A stretch of DNA of 64,000 bases from Micropterus salmoides. Lineage: Eukaryota; Chordata; Actinopteri; Centrarchiformes; Centrarchidae. The notes beneath the pieces are model-generated. The model saw nothing but the letters and a program-made list of their open reading frames with translations. It did no database searches and had not been told where the DNA came from. Shown piece by piece: positions 27,401 through 39,606 of this stretch (positions are counted from its first letter, which is position 1; the number at the start of each line of letters is the position of its first letter). The position numbers and the translations under genes are program-made. The stretch is from the NCBI RefSeq assembly GCF_014851395.1, contig NW_024040152.1, forward strand, positions 22,182,644 to 22,246,643, read 5' to 3'.

Positions 27401-30400
27401 GTGATTACATTGCAATGATTGTTTGTAAATCCTCCCACTCAACGTCTGTTTTCTTCAACCAAGAGACAGTGACTGAGCTTTCCTTCTCTTGTATAAAAAG
27501 TCCTGTGTGTGTGTGTGTGTGTGTGTGTTTAGTGCCTGTGGTGAGCAATCTGTGCAGCTCTATCCACATATGTGTTTGTGTGTGTGTGCATTTTTAATGT
27601 GTAAGGGGTAAAGATTTTCCTCTGTGTGTTTAGACAGATGTAGGAAACCTGCTTAACCTCGTTGAAGTCCATAATTTAGCTTGTGAGTCATTCTGGCCGT
27701 TCAGCCAGTTGATGCTGATGCTCCGGCACTGCTTAGTCTCAGCTGCTGTATGTGTTCCTTATGTGCACAATGCATCAGTGGCTTTCTGGAGCAGACATCC
27801 AGTAAAGCGTTATTGTATTCAGCCAAGTAAAAAAAGAAAGACTGGGCAACAACCACATTTATTTTTTTTCCTTTCAAATTTGTCAGGATTAACAATAGTG
27901 TGATCATTGATCGCCTCAGGGAAAAACTAGATTTTTAAGGAGGTTTAAATCCCGGTATCTGTTCAAGGCCAGAAGGGATTCAGTGTTCTGCTCAAGCATA
28001 CCTCAGTTGGGCGGATGCTTATTTAAATTGTAGCATAATCCTAGTTTATCCTGTCGAAGAATGATTTCTATAATGACACTCCGGCCACCCATTTTAAAAC
28101 ACTCCATATTTGCCATCTAGCTCATTTATCATGTCTCTGTAGTTGATCTTTCTCGCTGATTCTGATTCACATTCCTGCCAAAGGACCACTGCTCTCTGCA
28201 TCAAACAGTTTCCTATGTATCACCACTAATATGAGAGCGGTGCCTTTTAACTATTTAAATCCAACTCAGCAGAATACAGTTTGTTATTGACCACAGTTAC
28301 GATCGGAGGCAACAAAGAGGAGTCACAAACACCTATAATCATCAAAACAAGGTGTAACGCTAACAATGGGCAATAGACAAAGACAAATGGTGGATGTTCA
28401 CACACATGCTTACTGTTTTATTTATTTATTTTATTTAAATTTTTAATATATAAAATTTTTTCTAACACACACACAAGCTTTAATTACTTTACGCTTTAAT
28501 TACTGTGGCAATATTGTTGTTATACATTCATGCCAATAAAGCTAATTTGAATTTAATTGAATTGGTGGAAGGCAGCAAGGCAGCTGCTTCTGACTGCAGT
28601 GTGAGAGCGAATGGGTGGAGCTTGACGGGTTCTTGAAGGCCTGCCAGCAGGTGCCAGGTATTGGGGAAATAACAGGGATATTCAGTTGTTGTTCCAGAAA
28701 GACATCACAAAACTAGTTTTAGTTTGAGCAAATCTTCTTTTCAGGCAGTGAGTCTCACAGTGTTAAGAGATGATCCAAGGCCTCAGCTGACTGTGCTTTC
28801 AGTAAATTTCATCATGTCAGTGTTTTGAATACTGCAGTTATTTTATTTTCTGATGCAGGCCTGATTTCTTTTGTCTTCTGCTGTTGCAAGGATATGAAAT
28901 AGTTGGACTGGATTTGAGTCAAAGGCGGGAGTGTCTCAATTATTGTGCCATTATTGGTGTGTGCCAGACAAATCTAAAAGTTTTTTGATGAATACGAGTC
29001 AGTATTTGGATTAGTGATGAGTTTACACTTCATAAAAGCAGAAAACAACAACAATATAACTGGTGCAGCATGCTGAGTTCCATCATGTCCCATTTCACAT
29101 TCATTTGAAGAGCACGATAGAAATAGAATAGTATACAAAATACATAAATTCAAACAAAGATTTCTCTGACCATGAAACTAGAGACTCAGTTCTGTTCCCT
29201 GTTGTCATCATAGTTTACCACAGTGTGATCAATGGAGACGGCTGCTGGGATATATGTAATTATTTTGGATTTATTAGTTTAGTAGTCCATCTGCAATGAT
29301 AAAAATTGAAGTAAATCTCTCACAAAAAGTTTCTATTTCTATGATGAAAAGCTACTGACACCAGGCACACACATATACCTCAACACATACACACTGGCTT
29401 CCTATTGTTCTCTCCTTGTCTCCCTCTTAGATATGCTACTTGCTACTTATCTCTCCCCCGACTCGACAGCTCCAGCTGCAGCTTATTTGTGTGCGCAGTG
29501 AACTGAGGATCCATTAGTGCCAGTGACTGAACCAGACCTGGGTCAAAATATTGACTTGCTGCTTGACCTGTACTGTATGTTTTTACTCCAGCAGCAGCAG
29601 GTTTGAGTTGACCACATAGATCACCATCTACACCACAAACCCAGCTTTATTCTTCGTATATCAGGTGTCTCTCTCTGCTGGTCTCTGATCGGTTCTGAAT
29701 TATTAGCAACTGAGAGACACAGGAGAGCTCTATCAGCTTTGTATAGTCGATGTTGCAGTCCACCCATAATGAGACTCCTAATGTTTTTTTTATAGCATCA
29801 GCTGCAGTTGGAGTTTATTTTTTGGATATTATTAAACAGTATGTGACACAGACTCAAATCATTAATTTTTATTATGGAACCAGGCATATTTTTACTACAA
29901 TTATGGCGGACATTAACATTATTCTTATTTTTCTGTTTTTTCCCTTCTTACACACATTGTTATTCATATCGACATAAAACATGTGACCTTTATCCCCACT
30001 GAGGGCGATATTGGCCATTTTGTCCCATTCTCTCTGCTCTGTAGATAATCTATAAACTTTCTTTAGTTGACTTTTGGATCTGAACACCGATTACCCATCT
30101 CTGGTTGTTGATCGATTCACTGATGAACCTGCAATAACACTTTTTTATGATTGATGAGTTTCTAATGTTACATCTCTGTTACTCAGTGAACACTATTCTT
30201 TATCTGCTGGAGCCTGTCTGTCATCTGTGTATAGCGAGTGCTGGCAGTGATTTCATTTATACACAGTGGAAGCGCTCTCTCTGTTATTAGAGCTGATATT
30301 TGACACCCTGCTGGGTTTATGACAGATGGCAGCAACAAGGGAGCAGACTGGAACATTAATGTTCTGATTAATTTAGTTTTTCGTTTATTATCGATTACTT

Positions 30401-31489
30401 TGGTCGTTTACTTTGCTGCACTTGGTGGTGTTCCGTGGATGGTTTAATGGATCATGACTTGAATTGCAGAAAAACATCAAAATGAGACAATCATGTGAAG
30501 CTAGAGAAAACCCAACATGAATAAGTGATTCCAAGTTTAATCTCTGTGCGAATTCCTGCCTGGAGCTTAACAAACAATTTTAATATGCCTGTGAGTGTCT
30601 GCACCACATTTGTTTGAGTGATTCAGGCTTTCCGTCATGTGAAATGTCAACATGAAAGAAGGATAATCAAATTGTTCACTTGACAAAGTGAACACCTCTG
30701 TGTGCCACTCCAAAGTAATTTGTTGTTGCTTGCTGTCACAGTGATGTTGAGTTTGATTCGTCTTTTTCCCGTCTGCCTCTTCCTCTCCATAGGCTGGCAG
30801 GTTACGTAGAGGCTTTGGCGTCTCGGCTGGGAATGCAGATTCCCGACTTAAGCCCAAAACAGGCTGACATGTGGCAGACCAGAGTCAGCTGTCACTCGGT
30901 TGGTATCATCATAACGCACTGAAACCCACAAACTTAATCTCTGTCTATCTCTATATCTATCTCTATGTCTGTGTGAAAGACAGACAAAAGCCTACCAGAC
31001 TAATAAGCATGCAGCATAAATTCAGTCAGGGTGGATGTTAACAAATCTGCTGCAAAGATGCATTTGAGGGATTCCATATGTTATGTGATGCATTGTAAAC
31101 CTCAAACCAGGTCAGGGGTTTGTACAGTGACAACAGAAACAGAAGTCTCTGGGATGTTCCCTTTCCATCACTCAGTCATTGTGTGAGAAAAATTAGACAT
31201 TTTAATATGCATTTTAATATCCTTTTTTTTTTTTTTTACTGGAAACAGAGCTGTAAAGCTGGACTTTGTTGTTGTGCAGGTTATTGAAAACCCAATTTTC
31301 TTAAAATTCAGTATTATTCCCTTACTTCTGTTTTTCTCTGTGCAGGGTAAAGCCCTGGGCGTTGGCATCGGCTGTCTCCTCGGCATGTTTCCTCTTCTGT
31401 TCTTCAAGGACGATGATGAGAAGAAAAAAGGCCAGGCGAAGGAGAAAACACAAGCACCACCTGCTCCAACAGAGAGCAGCAAAAACTGA
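10599..31489 (+). CDS. tmem65: TMEM65, transmembrane protein 65 (partial, N-terminus outside or not found)
   Basis: Coding exons are 10599-10643, 17117-17184, 18420-18474, 23680-23722, 30793-30898 and 31346-31489 (stop TGA). All have AG/GT borders and consistent phases, giving 152 visible residues. The translation follows vertebrate TMEM65 as I recall it: AAQLRY, then FVGFGFLDN, GTQIELSIG, ALGNLVSDLAGLGLAGYVEA, PDLSPKQADMWQTR and GCLLGMFPLLFF. Three hydrophobic segments are visible, around FVGFGFLDN, around ILGISTMAAAALG, and near the C-terminus (ALGVGIGCLLGMFPLLFF). TMEM65 is an inner mitochondrial membrane protein linked to mitochondrial Na/Ca exchange, and also reported at cardiac intercalated discs. 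The first exon, with the mitochondrial presequence, was not recognised in the first 10.6 kb and is probably to the left. The tail is Lys/Asp-rich and longer than I recall for human. The identity is confident; the exon borders are read directly. Confidence 0.95.
11468..11490. repeat. Short (TTCAG)n tandem repeat
   Basis: About four and a half units of TTCAG inside a TMEM65 intron. Confidence 0.85.
12846..13076 (-). pseudogene. Possible Penelope-like retroelement fragment
   Basis: A 76-residue minus-strand frame includes GYYKCRGCAQCNNT, a Cys-rich motif like the linker before the GIY-YIG endonuclease of Penelope-like elements. A preceding FHFRVRAFDIFLV may be the matching upstream piece. No catalytic domain is left. 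The assignment rests on one short motif. Confidence 0.35.
13175..13440 (+). repeat. Possible 3' end of a jockey/Rex-type LINE
   Basis: The plus strand reads DHPLNHHFTSLPSGQRYSTF near 13210-13280. This resembles the HPL..F..LPSGRRYR end of such LINE reverse transcriptases. It is then interrupted by stops. Short and degraded. Confidence 0.4.
14786..15210. repeat. Repeat-like block just upstream of the L2 fragment
   Basis: GC-richer than its surroundings, with GTCACAGCGTTTACAGGGTG and GAGGGTTTATTCA near the left, and purine-rich sequence after it. It looks like an interspersed element, but no terminal repeats or duplications were confirmed. The long minus-strand open frame here is not a recognised protein. 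Confidence 0.35.
15385..16816 (+). pseudogene. Degraded, 5'-truncated L2-type LINE (reverse transcriptase remnant)
   Basis: Three plus-strand frames (15339-15773, 15667-16092, 16025-16624) together follow a fish L2/CR1-group reverse transcriptase: FQSGFRKYHSTETALL, TAFDTIDHNIILDRL, YGVPQGSVLGPLLFS, ADDTQIYLP, then DYCNSLF, LQTVQNSAARLLT, ASLHWLPV and LWNSLPEEIR. There are at least two frameshifts, an apparent internal deletion near 16045, and Asn in place of Tyr in the catalytic (Y)ADD motif. The 3' end CTACAAATAAAG followed by (ATT)n at 16797-16815 fits the L2 tail. It lies in sense orientation in a TMEM65 intron. It is inactive. Confidence 0.9.
17117..17184 (+). CDS. tmem65: TMEM65 exon, first membrane segment
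   Basis: Flanked by TTTTACAG and GTAAGT. It encodes LLHNALPFVGFGFLDN followed by CIMIVA and ends in phase 0. The family-typical GFGFLDN motif is intact. Confidence 0.94.
18364..18410. repeat. (AC)5(GT)18 tract at the 3' splice site of a TMEM65 exon
   Basis: AC repeat 18364-18373 followed directly by a GT repeat 18374-18410, ending 9 nt before the exon at 18420. The AC/GT junction is itself self-complementary. Confidence 0.97.
18420..18474 (+). CDS. tmem65: TMEM65 exon preceded by a TG repeat
   Basis: Encodes GTQIELSIGVILGISTMA plus the first base of the next Ala codon; the donor is GTAAGA. The exon is 55 nt, so skipping it would shift the frame. The acceptor has no normal pyrimidine tract: a (GT)18 run ends 9 nt before the exon. 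Confidence 0.94.
18475..23679 (+). other. TMEM65 intron without recognisable features
   Basis: About 5.2 kb with no coding exon and no clear transposon recognised. Short open frames here have no family resemblance. Confidence 0.5.
23680..23722 (+). CDS. tmem65: TMEM65 exon, ALGNLVSDLAGLG block
   Basis: Flanked by TTTCTACAG and GTATGA. The 43-nt exon encodes AALGNLVSDLAGL plus two bases of a Gly codon. This block is among the most conserved in the family. Confidence 0.94.
26265..26343. repeat. hAT-like terminus fragment
   Basis: TTATCGTGATAATTATCGAT followed by TCATATCGCCCAGCCCTAAA is the pattern of a common fish hAT-type end. It is too short to place further. Confidence 0.5.
27504..27528. 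repeat. (TG)n microsatellite
   Basis: Run of about 25 bp; a second imperfect TG stretch lies near 27571-27590. Confidence 0.93.
28490..28565 (+). repeat. LINE 3'-tail-like fragment
   Basis: GCCAATAAAGCTAATTTGAA followed by TTTAATTGAATTG resembles the 3' tails of fish LINEs that end in short GAATT-type repeats. There is no coding part. Confidence 0.45.
30793..30898 (+). CDS. tmem65: TMEM65 exon, LAGYVEALASRLG block
   Basis: Acceptor CCATAG. It encodes LAGYVEALASRLGMQIPDLS, then PKQADMWQTRVSCHS, ending in phase 0. The donor reads GTTGGT, which is weak, but the frame and the family alignment (TH/CH-x-GKA) fix the border here. Confidence 0.93.
31346..31489 (+). CDS. tmem65: TMEM65 terminal coding exon
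   Basis: Acceptor CTGTGCAG. It encodes GKALGVGIGCLLGMFPLLFF, then a charged tail rich in Asp, Glu and Lys ending in SSKN and TGA. The 3' UTR follows. Confidence 0.95.
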   Translation, partial: GKALGVGIGCLLGMFPLLFFKDDDEKKKGQAKEKTQAPPAPTESSKN

Positions 31490-33700
31490 AACTGTCAACT
31501 TGCCGGAGACAAATACTATTTTGAATCCATTAGAATACTTTAAACTGGACCCGACTGGCTGTGTCTGGTTACTTTGCAAGGCCCGGTCAAACTATGAAGG
31601 GTATTCTGAAGAGGATTTTAGATATTATTTGATTGTAGACTTTGAACTTAAGCACAGGGACCTGAACGTCTCTTGAAGAGACAAGAGGCAGTTGATTCTT
31701 TGGACTGCTGTTACTCAACTATTGCACCGTAACCTCACCTTGTTTTGACTGACTGACACAGGCGGAAACTCATTTATCTCAAACACACCGCAGTGACCTC
31801 CTCCTCTCCTCTGCTCCGAATTTGTTAAATATATAAACCTCTGACTCTAGATGGTTAGATGGCAAGTAAGGGTAGAAGCTAAAATATCACAACATACTTT
31901 GAAACCAATACAAGACAAAAAAAAACACTTTAAGAGTTCATTCAGACGTAAATCTGCACTGTGTCTTACATGGCATTCTGACATTGAAGGTTTCTTGTAT
32001 ATTGTCAGAAAGTCTGAGCAAAGAGGGAGGCCAATGGCTTGATTCAGCAGCGTTAAACCATGATTTGAAGACCTTGCTGTGTTTCCTTATCAGTTTTTAA
32101 GGATGAGGAGTCAAGGAAAGAGGGCCCTTTTTGCATATAAAGATGCACCCTTCCACACAAAGTTCTCTAATTATTCAGATATACAAGCATGTCTGCCCTT
32201 TTTTATGATGTCACAGTCTTAAATGAAGTCATGCCGGCCTGCCTCATTCACACTCCATGGCAAACAACAGCTTTTTTTAGTGAGAATGCAGGTGGTTAGA
32301 TATGTAACACCTGCTAGCTGCTTCTTCTGCTGGTGGTAATGAACTTTATATGATATGCTTGTGTGCTTTGTGATAATTACCCAAAGCAGCAACATGCACG
32401 AAATGTACTGTAGGAAACCAGACAGATGCAGTTCAACAAAATCTAACCTTTTAAAGAAGGGTGTGTTACTTTCAGAAGTTTTGAGCAGGAAGGAGAGAAA
32501 CACAGAGAGGCAGAGGGAGGGAGAGACAGAGTAGCTAAAGCAGAGAGTAAGAAATACCAACACTGAACCACCTGAAATCCTCTGGTTTCAATATTATATA
32601 ATTAATGTCCTTTATCGCTGCATCAACCAAGCTGCAGCTGGACTACAACCCGAGTCTTCCAGTCCAGTTTCTCTTATGGGGCCAAATAAGGGCAGCCTGG
32701 AAATACTCACAACTACAGCCCAGTACATAGTAGTTCCAGTTTGGCTTAACACTAAATAAGATGATTGTTTCCCTGTTTATATTGTGTGAAAAAGATGTTA
32801 CTGCTTTTTAATATGAAGGCACAACAACATCAAAGAAATGTCTATACCTATAAATATATTATTTTGTCTCTGCTCTACAGCCCTCTGCTGGCTGAAATTC
32901 TGAGATAAGTTTCTTGCAGTTTAGTTTGTAGTTTAGTTCAGTTCCCACCTCATACTTTTACACATTTATACATTATAAATCATGTGATTTGTGTTTAGTA
33001 TTTGAACCCCTCAACACAAGCTGCTAAGCTTCCCTTGGCTATAATTTATTACTCTGATTACTGTATTTTTAAATGTGTAAATAAAACAGTAGGTCAGCCA
33101 TGAAACATATAAAAAGGATACATTCAAGATGACACTACCAATGAATCCAAGTCTTAATTCAGCTGTCCTAATATATTGTTTAATGAGTTTTGTTTCTCAT
33201 CTGCCGGCACAGGTTGGTCGTCCCATCAGCAGAACTGGAGACTGTTGTTTATGGCATTGAATCTGTTTAGAAGTTGAAATGGAAAGATGCAGCCACGAGT
33301 CACTGTATGGAATGTCTTTGCAGAAGATGTATTTATTTTGTTATAATATTCAGACTAGTATTCATGTATGTTCCTACTGTAAATTATCTTTATCTCAAAG
33401 GACAATGTTAAGAATGGAAAAAAAGTTTGTCAGCACAAAAAAATACCTTGCGAGTATATTTTCAACATTCCTCAACAGGAAAGACTGCTCTCTGTTACAG
33501 TCCATAACTAAACATGCTCTGAAGACTTACCCTGTATAAGAGTGTTTTAATTATTTATTATGTGGGTAACAGTGATCCTTAACAGTAATAAAAATGAAGA
33601 AAATGTGCAAAGAGTTGAACATATTGATGTAGTTAGAATTTTTGATCTGATTGCTTGCTTTTCGACCTTGCATGCACTGCTAATAAATAAAAAAAGCCTA
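31490..33700 (+). other. tmem65: TMEM65 3' UTR region (end uncertain)
   Basis: No coding exon is seen downstream of the TMEM65 stop. Candidate poly(A) signals AATAAA occur at 33080-33085 and 33682-33687. Which one is used, or whether an earlier one is, cannot be told from sequence alone. Confidence 0.4.
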
Positions 33701-34611
33701 TTGTACATGTTTACTTTGTAAGAATAATACAAAACTTGAGTATGTTCTAAAATTGTACATTGCAGCAAGACCTGAATAACTGGAGGTGATAAAACAGGAG
33801 TAACTATGGCATCATGCAAGATATCGGGTTTATGACTGTTCTTGCTGTCTAAACAGGCACAAAGCCCAAGGTATCTCACGTGTTTCCCTTTTTAGACAGC
33901 CAATGAAAGACATCCCAGATGGAGCAGAATGTTATGAGAAAAGTCTGCTTGATGGACAAAATGTAATAACAGTAATAGTTTTCAATAATTGTAGCAATTT
34001 GCCTCCTTGCATTGGATCATTAAATTGCCTGTCTCAGTGCTTTAAGACTGTCTTTAGTGCATAGTCAGGCATGGTGAGAAAATATAATCTATGTCAAAAC
34101 ACTGTAATTTTGGGGCTACCCTCTTTTTACATGGAATGCACGACATCACTAAACTTATTTGTGTTACTGGGATGAAAGCAAAAATCTACAAAGATCTATA
34201 GTTTACCACAGTACTGAAAAGGTGATACATTAGCTTGAATCAATGTCATTTTATCTTTGAAACAGGTGAAATGTTAAATCAAAGATGAGTGAATAAGCAC
34301 ATTAAATGAATGATGAAATGTTCAGTTATTTTGAAGGGTTTTTTTGCTTTCAGCATTGGTATGGACCTGCTTTAGTTTCGGAGGATTTGGAAAGCTTTAC
34401 TTGTTGGAGATTTTGACAGGCCGGAGTCATTAGCCAGAGGCATGTCAGTATATGGTATGTAGACACAGTTTATAAAACATGGTCCAGTATTTGTAGACTA
34501 CATTGCCCATCTTATTTGACACAGTCTGTTGAAAATTACCAAAAAAACTAGCAACTTTGGGTTTGTGTAAAATCTTCTAAAATGATGTCAGTGGAATCAC
34601 CACTTTGGTCC

Positions 34612-34735
34612 AGACTGAAATATCTCAACAACTATTAGATGGATGGCCATGAGATTTGGTACAGACATGCATGTTCCCCAGATGATGAAGTGAATTTGGT
34701 CCTGTAGCACCTTACCTCTTCAGAACCTCCAAACC
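34612..34735. repeat. Second copy of the TTTGGTACAGACAT repeat
   Basis: Reads ATATCTCAACAACTATTAGA, then TGGCCATGAGATTTGGTACA and GACATGCATG. It is related to 6950-7020, where the same words appear with substitutions. Confidence 0.5.
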
Positions 34736-35478
34736 TTTCCAGGAACTAAGAAATAAGGCCTTGGTTTAAACTTAGCTTAAGTGTTATAGTCTGAAAGTGC
34801 AAAACAAAAGTCAAAATTACTACACATTATTCATTAATTTTACACTTCAACATATCCACACAGGCTTGGCCTGTTCTCTGCTGCACAGACATACACATAC
34901 AGTATTTCTGGCCCTTTAGCAATATGGGTAGATCAATTGCAATGAAATCAAATCTGCATGGTTAAAAAAACACATCAGTGCCTGGCTGCTGCCTGGTGTG
35001 GTCTTTCCTAGGACATTCTGCATGATTATATTATAAATTTTAGTTTATGACAAATGCAATTTATCTTCAAATGGATTTGTTTAAAGTGTTTGTTTATCTG
35101 TTTACATGTAGGTTTGATTCAGAGACATAAGTTGATCCTTTAGCTCAAATAAATGCTTGAAGTACAAATTATTTTCATTATTATATAGACTGGGTCTGGT
35201 GAGATATTCTACACATCTGTTTCCTTCATTTAGCACATTAGATACATTCATTTTGCAAAAAAATCCAACAAATATCTGATATTGATATCTGCTTATAAAG
35301 GGTCTAATTTTCTATCTCTATTCCAGTCTCTGTCTCACAGTTCCCTAGACTCCAGAGGGGATTGGGTTTTACTTGATTGGACTTCTACTCAGGTTGGAGT
35401 TGGCCAGAGCTATGCTGTAAATTATTCAAAGTTATCCCACCTTGGTGCAACAGGAGAGTTAATCAAGCACAAGTCTGT

Positions 35479-35501
35479 ACACACACACACACACACACAC
35501 A
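35479..35501. repeat. (AC)n microsatellite
   Basis: Run of about 23 bp. Confidence 0.93.
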
Positions 35502-36261
35502 GTGCTGAGGAGATCTCATCAGGCAGATTAAAAACACCTGTGGGGACGTACAGCGGGTCATCTTCCTATATCATGAGTTAGGTATTAGTTTATTTCACAC
35601 TGAAGCTCTTTTTTTACCAAAAGAGAAAACATTTATATTAGCTACTGCCATTAGTTCACTGAAGACACAGGCTAAAATTGTGATTAACTGATGTGAGATA
35701 ATCTGCTGGTACCTCTGGTATATTGTGAGATATTGGAAGAGTATTGGGTGTGGGCTCTTGTCTTTCAGTACAATAATTATGAATAATTAAGTGCAATTTA
35801 ATGTTGCTATTTGGCAATTTGATGATGCATGTGTCATCACTACATTTGTTTCTATAATTAGAATTCACTGCAGCTACTATAGCACTATAGAAAAACCTTT
35901 TCAAGAGATGATGAGCAGCAAAAGCAAACTGAATGTAGGCAGCATATTAAGAAAAGTGGAAACATGAGCACAGCTTTGTTCATTATATTTGCAATGGACA
36001 AATAAGTTTTCTTTCAATTCTGAATGCAAGCAGGGAATATGATATTGTTCATTTGATAAAGAGCAGGAATCCATTAGAAATGAAAAAAGCTTTTGCTTTG
36101 TGGCGTCTTGCTACTCCACAATATGTCACTACATTAAAAGGTTTTAAAGCCTCACTTCGATAAACACAAAGTGAAAAAAATAGTGGGAAACATTTAATCT
36201 ACCACCTTGTCCCTGCAGAAGTCCACCCGTGTATTGAGTAGATATAGAGGACTAGTTGTCA

Positions 36262-36345
36262 TGGTCAGATTTATTTATAGAGCACTTTAAAAACAAACCA
36301 GGTTTGTGCATGCCAAAGTGCTTTGACACATAACATAATTGAGCA
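36262..36345. repeat. Short interspersed-repeat-like block
   Basis: TTATTTATAGAGCACTTTAA and CCAAAGTGCTTTGACACATA form the paired AGCACTTT/AAAGTGCTTT pattern I recall from fish repeats. Class unknown. Confidence 0.4.
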
Positions 36346-36663
36346 ACATTCTCACAAGACACAGGTAGTGAAATACATGCATAAACACAGAAACACACAA
36401 ACATGCATACAGATTGTGTTTGTTGGAACAATTCTAAGGGACATCCAACCATTTGTATTTCTCCACATAGCTTTTTTTAATGTTATTTTCTACACAGAGA
36501 GGACAATCACTCTCATACTGAGTAAAGAAACTGACAGTTTTATTGGACTGTGTTCTCCCTAAAAAAATGTAAGCATATTATATATATCTAACAGAAAGCA
36601 TATTTTGTTGTTGCTTGTCCCATTTTTTCCTTTCCCTAGATCAAAACACAGCGCACGCACACA

Positions 36664-36666
<3 letters not shown>

Positions 36667-36702
<36 letters not shown>
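36667..36702. repeat. (AC)n microsatellite
   Basis: Run of about 36 bp, preceded by shorter CA stretches. Confidence 0.95.
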
Positions 36703-36707
<5 letters not shown>

Positions 36708-39404
36708 GTATGTCAGAGCGGAACAGACAGGTGACACAAGGGAGAGAGACGCAGGCACTTTGACAGTATCATCAGAGATGAGACTTGATGATGTAACTGA
36801 GACGGCGTAAAACGTAACTAACAAAACAAACACAACTCACTGGCACCTGGAATTATTGAACAGAGGTTTTACTTGTTCCGAAAAGACGCACAAAGTGACA
36901 TGTTTGTCTTCATAATGGTTTATCATTCTTCATTATTATTAATTATATACTAACTTAAAAATAAAACATTTTGTGTCAGAATTCTCAAACTTGAACAAAT
37001 AAAAATTAGTTTCACTTATTATTTGCATTTTTTATATTTTATATATTTTTACACTCACCCTTTCCTCCATAACAAACATTCTAAAATGGAGCAATAGTCA
37101 ATGACAGTATCTCTTTCTCTCCTTCTCGTACACACACACACATGCACACACAGTTTCAATATTTGATCCCACGCACATTCTGCAAAAACACATACAAAAA
37201 ATATCTTATAATCAGTATTAAGTCATTCAAATAGCTGCTCATTCTGACAACACATTCATGCTTAATATGTGCCACTGCTTATTTCCCTGCATTAAACATA
37301 TTAGCCACATGCAGAAATACAGTGCAATGAAAAGGTTACTCATAACAACAACAAATATAAAGGTTATGGCAAGTTCCATATCAGTTAATAAGGGCTTTGT
37401 TTCACAACAGCAATTCTATGTTATAGCAAAGCCACACTTGCTTTCGCTTTTCAGCACACACACGTCTTGGGGAGTTTGGCTGCAGTCAGCCTACGACATT
37501 AGCTGTTGTGGGGACTAACTGTATCACCATAAGCATTTAGGGTATTTTTTCAGCTCTAAAGTCCCCAGAGCAGCCATTACTGATGCTTCATTAACTCCAC
37601 GAGATGTACTAATGTGCAGTTAAACACTAAAATAATCAACAAATTTATATCCCCAGCTTTCCTCCAAAGTTACCAAAAAGATTTAGTCAGAAAGAGGTTA
37701 ATGTGATAGCAGGTTAATATGTATACCCCCCCTGTTTCCCTTGAAATCTTAAATAATTCCCCTGCTGGATTTATTTATTATTTATTGTAATTTTGATGCC
37801 CCCTCCTGAAAAGAAAACATGTACACGTGTACATGGTCTGTACTTTTTCCTTGTATAAAAAGACTCTAGTCTGAGGCTTTACATATTAAGAATTAGAGGG
37901 TTGAGTCAATATGTAAACTGAGCAAGTCCAAAATAAAATAAAATTCCTGCAGTCAGTACGTTGAGATTAAAATGCAAAGCAGGTAATACAATACACAGAT
38001 TGTGTCTCCAACATGATGAAACAGATAAACATGCGGTTAACATGCTATAGCTATCCAAAGAAAGACATAGCATTTTCATTAGGCAACCCATACAATGCAA
38101 TTAAAAAAAAGGGACAACCTGACATTTTCAAGTGCAATATAATTTTTTTCTTCACTAGGTAGTTCCACTACCAAAACAAAATATTCTTGCATTGCAGCTT
38201 ATTAGCATTTTTAGCAAACCAACCAACCAATAAATGTAACTGAGAGCTAACTTGTTAGCTTGCACCAGGTAGCACCATTAATAACCAAACCACTGTGCCA
38301 CTCCCAATGCTCCCAAACCTCGAGTGATAACTTCTTGATCAAAAGCAGAATAATTTTAAATAATGCATCTTTTTGTGTTTGTTGTTCACCGTGCTTTACT
38401 AATCTCTAATCATGAGCAACGCCCTCTGATTTATCAAGTTTGATTGAGCAAAAGTAAAAACTAGTCAAGATATTATGAAGATATTGTGAATTTTTAAATT
38501 GTAATATTGGTAGAAAAATAAGCTTTCTGTTCATAGTTGGTATGAAGTTGCGTTGGGAGATGCTGCAGCGCGGCAGTTTCAGTCAGTCCCGTTTGGCTTA
38601 CCTTCAGCAGAGTTCAGACAATACAAACAACCAGCAGATGTCTCTGTTCAATCAACCTGCAGCTGCTGATAAGCTCTGGTAAACTGTTTTCAAATGTGTT
38701 CTTTTTCATAAAGAACCACAGAATGAACACTCAGAGGAAATACATTTGATTTATGAATTTCTATTTTTGATCATATTTTCCCATTCCTTGAGTGCGCAAT
38801 AGTTACCTCCCAAAAAGAGAAACTTCAAATGTATTTCCTCTCAGTTTCACCATGGCTTTGTGTTCTATTACTGTATATGACGAACAGGTATCCAGCACCG
38901 TTCACATGGTAACACATCAATGACTATGTTACTATTAAATTCCCTACTGCTTCAGCACAAAAGGAGATTTCTTGGGGACTACGCTGACTCAATGCAAAGC
39001 AACATAAGCAAAAGCTTGTTGCCATACTATCGCACAATTTATTCTTTAAGTATTTGTTAGCTTTTTTCTTTATGTTTACAGGGGTATAGCTAAAGCCCAT
39101 GATTATCCGTAGAAACTATAATAAAGTGTTTACTTGTTCTACAGCATAGTCAAGTCCCCTCACCAGGAGGAGCTGCCATCCTGTGTTAAACGACTTAATT
39201 GGTTTCACTGGACAGTTTCAGAGCTGCATGGTCTAAATGGTATTTCAAGTGTCTTTTACATCCAGCCACTACAAGCTAACAGTGGGAGAAATACCGACGC
39301 AGTCCAGTTTTTCATGACAAGGTCACACGCATGCACGCACGCACACACACGGTCAGTGACAGAGGTTGGTGGGACGTAACAGAGGGTAAACGATCATACA
39401 CACT

Positions 39405-39436
<32 letters not shown>

Positions 39437-39606
39437 AACCAGGGCTCTCTCTCCTCTTGGCATGCTCTTCTGTTGTGGCAACACAAGAGTAGCCTTTGTA
39501 TGCCATACGATTGTGACCAAGTATGAGCGTGTATGTGCATATTTGTTTCCTAGTGTCTGTCAGTTTATGCATGAGTATGTGTGTGTGTATGTGTGTGTGT
39601 GTGTGT
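39405..39606. repeat. Paired CA (39405-39430) and TG (39577-39606) microsatellites
   Basis: Two short runs of opposite sense about 150 bp apart. They could pair as an inverted repeat in RNA of the convergent genes. Confidence 0.85.

Larger units (their letters stand above)
23723..30792 (+). other. Largest TMEM65 intron in the window after the first
   Basis: About 7 kb. It holds an hAT-end fragment (26265-26343), a TG microsatellite (27504-27528), a LINE-tail-like piece (28490-28565) and otherwise unremarkable sequence. The stretch 27130-27320 is GC-richer and could be regulatory, but nothing in the sequence proves it. Confidence 0.5.

Noticed and set aside
31168..31579. Minus-strand frames opposite the last TMEM65 exon
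   Set aside because: Antisense shadows of the real exon at 31346-31489.
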